A stretch of DNA of 64,000 bases, from contig NZ_RCVJ01000078.1 in assembly GCF_003667505.1 (NCBI RefSeq), positions 1-64,000 on the forward strand, in the 5' to 3' direction. This document shows, piece after piece, positions 26,416 through 33,755 of this stretch. Positions within the stretch are counted from its first letter, which is position 1, and the number at the start of each line of letters is the position of its first letter. The DNA comes from Micromonospora sp. BL4 (GTDB taxonomy: Bacteria; Actinomycetota; Actinomycetes; Mycobacteriales; Micromonosporaceae). Made by a program: the position numbers and the translations under genes. The notes below the pieces were generated by a model that was not told where the DNA came from, searched no databases, and saw nothing but the letters and a program-made list of their open reading frames with translations.

Positions 26416-27696
26416 GTGGTCAGACGATCGCTGGGCCGGCGGTTCGGCTGGCTGTGGGCGGCCTACGCGGCCAGCGCCTACGGCTCGGGGCTGGGATTCG
26501 GCGCGCTGCCGCTGATCGCCGTGCTGGTGCTGGATGCCAGCCCCGCCCAGGTGTCCGCGTTGTCCGCGGTGGGGCCGGCGGTGGGCGCGCTGATCGCCTT
26601 GCCGCTCGGGCCGTGGGTGGAGTTTCGCCGCAAACGACCGGTGATGATCGCCATGGACCTGGCCCGGTTCGCGGTCATCATGACCATTCCGGTCGCCTAC
26701 GCCTTCGGCATGCTCAGTTTCGTCCAGCTGCTGGTCGTCTCGGCCGTGGTCGCCGCGGCCAGGATCGCCTTCAACGCGGCCAGCGGCGCGTACCTCAAGG
26801 CGCTCGTCCGCCCCGATGACCTGCTCGTGGCCAACGCGCGGTTCGAGTCGACCACGTGGAGTTCCATCGCCGTCGGGCCACCGCTGGGCGGCGCGGCGAT
26901 CGGCCTGCTCGGGCCGGTCACGACCGTGGTGGCCGACGCGCTCAGCTACCTGTTGTCCGCGTTGGGCATCACGGCGATCCGCGGCCGAGAGGAGCAGCCG
27001 CAGCGAACCGGCGGTCGCCGCGTCCGGGCCAGCGAGGTGCTCGACGGTTGGCGACATCTCCTGACCCATCCCGGCCTGCGGGCCCTCTACCTCAACCAGC
27101 TGCTCGTCAGCGGCCTGATCATGGCCACGGAGCCGCTGCTGGCCGTGCTCCTGCTCCGCCAGCTCGGATTCGCCCCCTGGCAGTACGGCCTCGCCTTCGC
27201 CGTCCCGTGCGTCGGTGGACTCATCGGTTCACGCCTCGCCCGCGGTGTCGTGGCGCGGTACGGCCAACACCGGATCCTGCGTGTGGTCGGCACGCTGCGG
27301 GCGGTCTGGCTGATCGGCCTCGCCTTCGTCCAGCCCGGTGTCGTCGGTCTGGCGACGGTGATCGCCGTCGAGCTCGCGATCATCATCAGCATGAGCCTGT
27401 ACAACCCGGTGCTCGCCACCTACCGACTTGAACACACGCCCAGGGACCGTACCGTCCGCACCCTGTCGGCCTGGTCGATCAGCAGCAGCGCCTCCATCGC
27501 CATCCTCAGCGCGCTGGGCGGACTGCTCGCCAACGCCACCAGCGCGCGGACGGCCATCGCGGTCGCGGGGCTGCTCATCCTCGCCAGCCCGTTGCTGCTG
27601 CCCCGCCGCCGGGACTTCGCACCCGTACCCGACCTCGAGCTGGCAACGGCGGGTTCCCAACCGCCGGCAGCGGGCGTCCCGCGTGCGGGCGGGTAG
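26416..27696 (+). CDS. MFS transporter
   Basis: A 426-residue major facilitator with twelve membrane helices. The cytoplasmic loop after helix two (PWVEFRRKRPVMIAMDLARF) fits the MFS motif A region, and the layout resembles enterobactin-exporter-like (EntS) or macrolide-type exporters. The GTG at 26416 behind a GGGGGAGG site gives the normal short N-terminus before helix one. It stands alone, 103 nt after the multicopper oxidase gene. Substrate unknown. Confidence 0.9.
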   Translation: MVRRSLGRRFGWLWAAYAASAYGSGLGFGALPLIAVLVLDASPAQVSALSAVGPAVGALIALPLGPWVEFRRKRPVMIAMDLARFAVIMTIPVAYAFGMLSFVQLLVVSAVVAAARIAFNAASGAYLKALVRPDDLLVANARFESTTWSSIAVGPPLGGAAIGLLGPVTTVVADALSYLLSALGITAIRGREEQPQRTGGRRVRASEVLDGWRHLLTHPGLRALYLNQLLVSGLIMATEPLLAVLLLRQLGFAPWQYGLAFAVPCVGGLIGSRLARGVVARYGQHRILRVVGTLRAVWLIGLAFVQPGVVGLATVIAVELAIIISMSLYNPVLATYRLEHTPRDRTVRTLSAWSISSSASIAILSALGGLLANATSARTAIAVAGLLILASPLLLPRRRDFAPVPDLELATAGSQPPAAGVPRAGG

Positions 27697-27822
27697 GGAG
27701 TCGGTGGTGGCGGGAATCGTCTGCCTTCTATACCGTGGCACGGTTGCGGGCGGGTGCTTCCCCGACAGGGCGGGCCGTTGCGCGACCGGATTCGCGTCCG
27801 CAGTCGACACGGGGGGTTCGTC

Positions 27823-28656
27823 GTGACCATGGACTCGCAGGAGACCGGCCGGCCGGAGGCTGGCGAGGAGGACGTGCGGCAGAGGATCGACGCGTCGGTG
27901 CCGCATTCGGCGCGAATCTGGAACTACTGGCTCGGCGGCAAGGACAACTTCGCGGTCGACCGCGCGGCCGGCGACCAGTACCGGCAGGTCTTCCCCGGCG
28001 TCGTCGACGTGGCCCGTGCCTCCCGGCAGTTCCTGGTCCGCTCGATCACGTTCCTCGCCGGTGAGGCGGGCATCCGCCAGTTCCTGGACGTCGGCACGGG
28101 CCTGCCCACGGCCGACAACACCCACGAGGTGGCGCAGCGGATCGTGCCGGACGCGCGGATCGTCTACGTCGACAGCGACCCGCTGGTGCTGGTGCACGCC
28201 CGCGCGCTGCTGGTCAGCTCGGCCGAGGGCCGGACCGCCTACCTCGACGCCGACCTGCGCGATCCCGCTGCGGTCATCGCCGAGGCCGGCAGGACGCTCG
28301 ATTTCCAGCAGCCGATCGGCCTCATCCTCAGCGGTGTCATGGGCCACCTGCCGGACTACGAGGCGGCCCGCTCGATCACGCGGCAGCTGCTGGCGCCGCT
28401 CGCGAGCGGCAGCTACCTCTCACTCAACGACGGCACCAGCCTGGTCAGCCCCGAGATGCAGCAGGCGCAGGACGACTACAACGACACCGGGGCGACGCCG
28501 TACACGCTGCGGTCGCCCGCACAGATCGCCGGGTTCTTCGAGGGCCTGGACCTGGTGGAGCCGGGCGTCGTGCCGTGCCCGCAGTGGCGACCCGACGACG
28601 CGGTCGACACGCCCGCCGAGATCGACGCCTTCGGTGGGGTGGGCCGCAAGCGCTGA
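27823..28656 (+). CDS. SAM-dependent methyltransferase (DUF574/PF04672 type)
   Basis: A 277-residue protein of the actinobacterial methyltransferase group PF04672. The family opening PHSARIWNYWLGGKDNFAVD and the SAM-binding segment QFLDVGTGLPTADNTHEVAQ are both clear, followed by IVYVDSDPLV. Members are numerous in Streptomyces and relatives, mostly of unknown target. The GTG start at 27823 has a GGGGGG purine-rich site upstream; an ATG two codons later is an alternative. Confidence 0.92.
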   Translation: MTMDSQETGRPEAGEEDVRQRIDASVPHSARIWNYWLGGKDNFAVDRAAGDQYRQVFPGVVDVARASRQFLVRSITFLAGEAGIRQFLDVGTGLPTADNTHEVAQRIVPDARIVYVDSDPLVLVHARALLVSSAEGRTAYLDADLRDPAAVIAEAGRTLDFQQPIGLILSGVMGHLPDYEAARSITRQLLAPLASGSYLSLNDGTSLVSPEMQQAQDDYNDTGATPYTLRSPAQIAGFFEGLDLVEPGVVPCPQWRPDDAVDTPAEIDAFGGVGRKR

Positions 28657-28726
28657 AAGTCCCGCGCCGCACCTGTCGGTCCCGGGTCGGTCGTCGCTGA
28701 GGTGCGGGCGTTACCCGGGTTCGAGG

Positions 28727-29272
28727 TCAGGCGCCGAGACGGGCTCGATACTGGTCGCGGGTGATCGCATGAACGGCGACGGGTTGATCGTGCCCCGGGA
28801 CGACCGTGTCGAATTCGCGCGCGAGCCCCAGCTTCTCCATGACGCGAGCCGACCTGACGTTCTCGACGTGGCGAATGCTGATGATGCGGTCCAGGCCGCG
28901 GTCGAGAAAGCCGAACCGCATGGCTGCCGTGGCTGCCTCGGTCGCGTACCCATATCCCCAGAACCGTCGGTCGAGCCGCCACCCGATCTCCACGGCGGGC
29001 AGCACCTCGGGCAGAAAGTCGGGCACCGCGAGCCCGGCCCAACCGATGAAGTCGCCGGTTCCGCGAACGTCCACGGCGAACAGGCCGTATCCGCGTTCCC
29101 TCCAGTTCGTGACCATCTTCTGCAGGCCCTCGGCGCTCTGCCGGCGATCGCGCACGGAGCCGTCCATGATGTGGCGCATCACCTCCGGGTCGGCGTTGAT
29201 GGCCGCCAGGGCGTCGAGGTCGTCGTCGCGCCAACCGCGCAGGGTCAACCGTTCGGTCTCCAAGGTGATCAC
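28727..29272 (-). CDS. GNAT-family N-acetyltransferase
   Basis: A 181-residue GNAT of the RimJ/RimL type: it opens ITLETERLTLRGWRDDDLDA and has the acetyl-CoA site region RRFWGYGYATEAATAAMRFGF and the late ENVRSARVMEKLGLAREF. It would acetylate a protein N-terminus or a small amine. The in-frame GTG at 29272 gives the standard N-terminus; a nearby ATG is out of frame. It follows the methyltransferase gene on the same strand by 31 nt. Confidence 0.9.
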   Translation of the reverse strand: MITLETERLTLRGWRDDDLDALAAINADPEVMRHIMDGSVRDRRQSAEGLQKMVTNWRERGYGLFAVDVRGTGDFIGWAGLAVPDFLPEVLPAVEIGWRLDRRFWGYGYATEAATAAMRFGFLDRGLDRIISIRHVENVRSARVMEKLGLAREFDTVVPGHDQPVAVHAITRDQYRARLGA

Positions 29273-29303
29273 GGGTTCATTCTGGGGACCGCACCCGTCC
29301 TGC

Positions 29304-30023
29304 TCAAGCGGGCCGGTCAGTGGCCATGTCCGCCACATCCGAGTCGCTGTCGGTGCGGTCGCCGACCACGGTCGCGCGCCGCCGGCTGGCGATGACGACG
29401 ACGTCGTGAATCGCCACCGTGTGGCCGGCGTGACCGCCCACAGCACGCTGCGACTCCTGAGCGGTCACGACCTCCCACACGAGCGGATCGAGGCGCGCCG
29501 TGATGTCGGCGGCCGTCACCGAGGCCGAGGAGGGCGGCTCAGTCTCGCCGCCCCCGTGCCCGTGCCCATGCCCGGCGACCGTGCCCTGATGGTCGTGGTG
29601 GCCGACGATGAGCAGGGTGCCCCCGGGGGCGACCCAGGACGCGATGCGGTCGTAGAAATCCAGCTGCGGCATCGCGGGATGCGCGTAGTGCGTGGTCACC
29701 AGGTCGTACCGCGTGTCCGGCTGCCACGTGGACAGGTCCGCCTCGACCCACCGCACCCGCTCGGCGACACCGCCGGCGACGGCGCGCTCCGCCGCGTGCG
29801 CGAGCGCGGCGGCGGAGATGTCCGCTCCGGTCACCTGCCAGCCACGGGTGGCGAGCCAGATCGCTTCGGCACCGGCACCGCAGCCCGCGTCCAGCGCCGT
29901 TCCGGGCGCCAGGTCGCCAACCTCCCGGATCAGGTGCGGGTTGGGTTGACCGGCAGCCATCGCAGCGGCACGATCGCCGCCCCAGATCCGGTCCCAGTAG
30001 TCCCTGTCGAACGAGTGCGTCAT
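29304..30023 (-). CDS. Class I SAM-dependent methyltransferase
   Basis: A 239-residue methyltransferase: RDYWDRIWGGD at the N-terminus, motif I in TALDAGCGAGAEAIWLATRG, and VTGADISAAAL for the acidic ribose contact. A His/Gly-rich loop (AGHGHGHGGGETE) near residue 160 could bind metal. The ATG at 30023 has a GGGGGAC ribosome site. It is divergent from the XRE-cupin gene across a 149-nt region with a palindrome, so it is a candidate target of that regulator. Confidence 0.9.
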   Translation of the reverse strand: MTHSFDRDYWDRIWGGDRAAAMAAGQPNPHLIREVGDLAPGTALDAGCGAGAEAIWLATRGWQVTGADISAAALAHAAERAVAGGVAERVRWVEADLSTWQPDTRYDLVTTHYAHPAMPQLDFYDRIASWVAPGGTLLIVGHHDHQGTVAGHGHGHGGGETEPPSSASVTAADITARLDPLVWEVVTAQESQRAVGGHAGHTVAIHDVVVIASRRRATVVGDRTDSDSDVADMATDRPA

Positions 30024-30148
30024 CGGACGTCCCCCTGTCGAACCACGCTCGCCTGCTCTGCCATGTCCCGACCCCCAACGAACCCGGCTGCCCTCTGGCA
30101 ACCGGGCTCCCCGACAGTGGGGTGCCAGCAGGCAGATCCGCAAAGAAT

Positions 30149-30164
30149 TTTGCCGAATGGCAAA
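30149..30164 (+). promoter_or_regulatory. 16-bp palindrome, candidate XRE-cupin operator
   Basis: TTTGCCGAATGGCAAA, with perfect 6-bp arms and a 4-nt centre, 8 nt before the XRE-cupin start. It is placed to control both the regulator and the divergent methyltransferase. Confidence 0.7.
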
Positions 30165-30172
30165 CTGGGTGC

Positions 30173-30769
30173 ATGGACGAATCGACGGACCGCACCCTGG
30201 ACGCCGTAGGTCCGCGGCTCAGGCAGCTTCGACAGCGCCGCGACATCACCCTGACCGACCTCGCCGAGCAGACCGGCATCTCGATCAGCACGCTGTCCAG
30301 GCTCGAAGCCGGCCTACGGCGTCCCACCCTCGAACAGCTCCTGCCCCTGGCCCGCGCGTACGGCGTCACCCTGGACGAACTCGTCGACGCACCGCCGACC
30401 GGCGACCCACGCATCAACATGCGACCGCTGCCCACCACCGACGGGTCCACCATCCTGCCCCTGACCCGCCGGCCCGGAGGCATCCAGGCCTACAAGATCG
30501 TCCTGCCCGCCCGACCTGACGACGCCGAACCTGACCTGCGCACCCACGACGGCTACGACTGGGCCTTCGTCCTCAACGGCAGGCTCCGACTCGTCCTCGG
30601 CGAGCACGACCTCATCCTCGAACCCGGCGAAGCCGCCGAGTTCGACACCCGCACGCCCCACTGGTTCGGAGCCACCAGCTCAGGGCCCGTGGAGTTCCTC
30701 AGCCTCGTCGGCAAACAGGGCGAACGCGCGCACGTCCGCGCCCGCCCCAAGCAGTCCGGATCCGGTTAG
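30173..30769 (+). CDS. XRE-cupin transcriptional regulator
   Basis: A 198-residue regulator: XRE helix-turn-helix at residues 12-66 (ITLTDLAEQTGISISTLSRL) and a C-terminal cupin domain at about 100-185 (LEPGEAAEFDTRTPHWFGA) that likely binds a small ligand. Proteins of this class often repress their own promoter and a nearby metabolic gene. The palindrome 8 nt upstream is the probable binding site. Confidence 0.93.
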   Translation: MDESTDRTLDAVGPRLRQLRQRRDITLTDLAEQTGISISTLSRLEAGLRRPTLEQLLPLARAYGVTLDELVDAPPTGDPRINMRPLPTTDGSTILPLTRRPGGIQAYKIVLPARPDDAEPDLRTHDGYDWAFVLNGRLRLVLGEHDLILEPGEAAEFDTRTPHWFGATSSGPVEFLSLVGKQGERAHVRARPKQSGSG

Positions 30770-30814
30770 CGACGTCGCCGGCCGGGGTCGTCGAAACAGC
30801 CGAGGACGCCGCCG

Positions 30815-31417
30815 TCACCGACGAGGAGCGGTCGCCGGGGGAGCGGCCTCGGCGAGCGCGGTCCGGATGGTCAGCGGCAGTTGGCCGCCGGGGTGGTCGA
30901 TCCAGTGCTGCACGGCGACGCGCAGGATCGCCAGGAAGGTCGCGGCCAGAAGGCGGGAGCGCAGCGCCACGTCGGCGCCGGTGAGCCGGTGCGCGAGGTC
31001 GGCGGCCAGCTCGCGCTCGATCGCGGTGTACGCCGCGACCTGGTGTGCGGCCAGGCCAGGGTGCCCGCGCAGCTGCCGGCGTTGGGTCAGCCAGGAAGGG
31101 TCGGCGTCGCCGAACGCCTCCTCGGTGAAGCGTTCGGCCGCCTGGCTCAGCGCGGTCCACGGCGGCTCGTCGGCGGGTCGCTCGCGGATCAGCTGCAACA
31201 GCCTGCGCAGGCGTGTGGTGTCGCCGTGGAAGAGCGCTTCCTCCTTGTTCGAGAAGTAGTTGGAGAACGTCCTCCGGGAGACGTTCGCGGCGTCGGCGAT
31301 CGCCTCGACGGTCACGGCGTCGAGCCCCTGTTCGGCGGCCAGGCGCAGGGCGGCCTCGTGCAGGGCGAGGCGGGTGGCCGCCTTCTTGCGCTCCCGGAGC
31401 CCGGTGGTCTCGTCCAT
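30815..31417 (-). CDS. TetR-family transcriptional regulator
   Basis: A 200-residue TetR repressor. The DNA-binding domain occupies residues 12-60 (VEAIADAANVSRRTFSNYFS) and the C-terminal ligand/dimer domain the remainder. The ATG at 31417 lies 8 nt after a TACCCT -10 box, which marks a leaderless start. It is divergent from the MarR-MFS pair and may add a second layer of control over that pump. Confidence 0.92.
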   Translation of the reverse strand: MDETTGLRERKKAATRLALHEAALRLAAEQGLDAVTVEAIADAANVSRRTFSNYFSNKEEALFHGDTTRLRRLLQLIRERPADEPPWTALSQAAERFTEEAFGDADPSWLTQRRQLRGHPGLAAHQVAAYTAIERELAADLAHRLTGADVALRSRLLAATFLAILRVAVQHWIDHPGGQLPLTIRTALAEAAPPATAPRR

Positions 31418-31425
31418 CGCCCCTG

Positions 31426-31431
31426 AGGGTA
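31426..31431 (-). promoter_or_regulatory. Leaderless -10 box for the TetR gene
   Basis: TACCCT on the minus strand, 8 nt before the ATG at 31417. Confidence 0.45.
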
Positions 31432-31492
31432 CGTGGGGGGTGACGGGCTTCTCAATGGGCAAACTTGCATGTTGCGCAAGATCGGTAGATGC

Positions 31493-31513
31493 TTGCTTGG
31501 AGCAACCAAGTAA
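31493..31513 (+). promoter_or_regulatory. Inverted repeat, candidate MarR operator
   Basis: TTGCTTGG (31493-31500) and CCAAGTAA (31506-31513) pair at 7 of 8 positions around a 5-nt centre, 19 nt before the MarR start. A second, shorter repeat, CTTGC/GCAAG, lies just upstream near 31464-31480. Confidence 0.6.
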
Positions 31514-31532
31514 CCCGGGTGTGGGAGCAGAC

Positions 31533-32000
31533 GTGGACAACGCCGTTCGAGAGCTCGGCCTTCGGCTGTACGACCTGGTACGGAGTGTCCGGTTGCTGAG
31601 GCAGCGCCGGGCCGACGAACGGCCGGCCGTGCCGGCGGGCATGGTCGGCATGCTCCTGCACATCGATCAGCTCGCCGGCGGGTGCCACGCCCAGGAGCTG
31701 GCTCAACGCACCCGTCTCGACCCGTCGACGGTCAGCCGCTCCGTCGCCGCGCTCGTGGCGCACAACCTGGTCCAGCGGCGGCCCGACCCGACCGACAAGC
31801 GGGCGAGCCTCCTGGCGATCACCCCCGCCGGCCGGGCCGCCCTGGCCGGCACCCACAGCTGGTACGGCGAGGTGCTCGATCGGGCGCTCGCCGACTGGAC
31901 TCCCGGCGAGGTGGAGGCGCTGAGCGTCGCGCTCGACCGGTTCACCCGCGACATCGACGTCGCCCTCGGAAACCACGACAAGCTGGAGGCCGCGCGATGA
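31533..32000 (+). CDS. MarR-family transcriptional regulator
   Basis: A 155-residue MarR winged-helix protein: recognition region LAQRTRLDPSTVSRSVAALV and wing ending in RRPDPTDKRASLLAITPAG. It is coupled to the downstream MFS pump by a 4-nt overlap, the usual layout for a repressor that releases an efflux pump on drug binding. The GTG at 31533 follows GGGAG by 7 nt; an in-frame GTG at 31521 is the alternative. Confidence 0.92.
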   Translation: MDNAVRELGLRLYDLVRSVRLLRQRRADERPAVPAGMVGMLLHIDQLAGGCHAQELAQRTRLDPSTVSRSVAALVAHNLVQRRPDPTDKRASLLAITPAGRAALAGTHSWYGEVLDRALADWTPGEVEALSVALDRFTRDIDVALGNHDKLEAAR

Positions 32001-33640
32001 GCGCACCCACCACCACGACCGGCGCTGAGCCGATGACCCACCGGCGGACCCTTGAGGCGCTCAGCGGCCTGCTGCTGGTGCTCTTCGTCGCCATGCTGAG
32101 CAGCACCGTCGTCTCGACCGCGCTACCGAAGATCATCGGAGCGTTGAACGGCTCGCAGAACCAGTACACCTGGGTGGTCACCGCGACCCTGCTCACCGCG
32201 ACCGCGACCACCCCGATCTGGGGCAAGCTCGCCGACCTGTTCAACAAGAAGGTCCTCATCCAGGTCGCCATCGTGGTCTTCCTGCTGGGCTCCGTCGTCG
32301 CGGGCTTCTCGCAGAGCGCTGGTCAGCTCATCGCCGCCCGCGCGTTCCAGGGCATCGGGGTCGGAGGTCTGCAGGCCCTCGTCCAGGTGGCGATCGCCGC
32401 CATGATTCCGCCCCGCGAGCGGGGGCGCTACAACGGCTACCTCGGCGGCGTCATGGCGGTCGCGACGGTCGGCGGCCCACTGCTCGGCGGCCTCATCGTC
32501 GACACGTCCTGGCTCGGCTGGCGCTGGTGCTTCTTCGTCGGCGTGCCGGTCGCCATCATCGCGCTGATCCTGCTCCAGGCCACCCTGCACCTGCCGACCA
32601 TGCGGCGGGAGAACGTCAAGATTGACTACCTGGGCGCCAGCCTGATCGCCGCCGGCGTCAGCCTGCTGCTGATCTGGATCTCCTTCGTCGACGGCTCGTT
32701 CGCCTGGGCCTCCTGGCAGACCGCCGCCATGGTGGGCGGCTCGCTCCTCCTGCTCGCCCTCGCGGTCTGGGTCGAGTCGCGGGCGGCCGAGCCGGTCGTC
32801 CCGCTCAGCATCGTGCGTCAGCACACCACTGCGCTGGCCATCCTCGGCAGCCTCGCGGTCGGCATGGCCATGTTCGGCGGTGCCGTCTTCCTCGGCCAGT
32901 ACTTCCAGATCGGCCGCGGCTACAGCCCGACCGAGGCAGGCCTGCTCACCATTCCGATGATGGCCGGGGTCCTCGGTTCCTCGATCATCGCCGGCCGGCT
33001 GATCACCCGGACCGGGAGGATCAAGCCGTACATCGTCGCCGGTTCGATCATCCTGGTGGCCGGGTTCGCACTGCTCGGCACCATCGACCACGAGACGTCG
33101 CTCATCCTGGTCGGCGCCGCCATGTTCATCGTCGGCACCGGCGTCGGCATGACCATGCAGAACCTCGTCCTCGCCGTCCAGAACACGGTCTCCCTCAAGG
33201 ACATCGGCGCGGCGAGTTCCAGCGTCGCGTTCTTCCGGTCGCTCGGCGGCACCATCGGCGTCTCGGTGCTCGGCGCGGTCCTCGCCCACCGGGTCACCGA
33301 CCAGATCACCCGCGACCTCGCCGCCGCCGGCATCCCCGCCTCGGACAGCGCGGGGGGCAGCAGCAACCTCAACATCACCGCGCTGCCCGACGGCATCCAG
33401 CACATCGTCCGGGCCGCGTACGGCGACGCCACCGGGCACATCTTCCTCATCTCCGCCGCCATCGCGGTGGTCGGCGTCATCGCCGCGCTCCTGCTCAAGC
33501 CGGTCACCCTGCGGACCAGCCTCGACCTGCCGGACGCCGCCACGTCGACGGCCGTCGCCGCCGACGCGGTCGACGGTGCTCCCGCCTTCGACCAGGTGTC
33601 CGTCGACACCGCACGGACCGGGCCGGTCGACCGGCGCTGA
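31997..33640 (+). CDS. DHA2-family MFS multidrug transporter
   Basis: A 547-residue proton-driven efflux pump with 14 membrane helices, the DHA2 layout. The opening LEALSGLLLVLFVAMLSSTV and the motif WGKLADLFNKK (motif A) are typical, and a Ser/Ala-rich tail follows the last helix. It shares the MarR regulator gene's operon through an ATGA overlap. A strong hairpin terminator follows. Substrate unknown, likely hydrophobic antibiotics. Confidence 0.94.
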   Translation: MSAPTTTTGAEPMTHRRTLEALSGLLLVLFVAMLSSTVVSTALPKIIGALNGSQNQYTWVVTATLLTATATTPIWGKLADLFNKKVLIQVAIVVFLLGSVVAGFSQSAGQLIAARAFQGIGVGGLQALVQVAIAAMIPPRERGRYNGYLGGVMAVATVGGPLLGGLIVDTSWLGWRWCFFVGVPVAIIALILLQATLHLPTMRRENVKIDYLGASLIAAGVSLLLIWISFVDGSFAWASWQTAAMVGGSLLLLALAVWVESRAAEPVVPLSIVRQHTTALAILGSLAVGMAMFGGAVFLGQYFQIGRGYSPTEAGLLTIPMMAGVLGSSIIAGRLITRTGRIKPYIVAGSIILVAGFALLGTIDHETSLILVGAAMFIVGTGVGMTMQNLVLAVQNTVSLKDIGAASSSVAFFRSLGGTIGVSVLGAVLAHRVTDQITRDLAAAGIPASDSAGGSSNLNITALPDGIQHIVRAAYGDATGHIFLISAAIAVVGVIAALLLKPVTLRTSLDLPDAATSTAVAADAVDGAPAFDQVSVDTARTGPVDRR

Positions 33641-33658
33641 CGTCCTGGCCGTACGACC

Positions 33659-33692
33659 GGGGTCGCCGCCGTCCGAGGACGGTGGCGACCCC
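33659..33692 (+). terminator. Strong hairpin terminator after the MFS pump
   Basis: A 15-bp stem (33659-33673 with 33678-33692) containing one G-U pair, with a 4-nt loop, 19 nt after the stop. Because the stem is long and symmetric it may serve both this gene and the convergent 925-aa gene. Confidence 0.8.
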
Positions 33693-33755
33693 GATCGGTG
33701 ACCGGAGGGTGCGCAGCGGGGCGGTTCCCGGCGAGACCGGGGTCGATCGACCCGC

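Noticed and set aside
28667-28707. CCGCACCT/AGGTGCGG as a terminator after the DUF574 methyltransferase.
   Set aside because: The 25-nt loop makes the hairpin weak; it could be chance.
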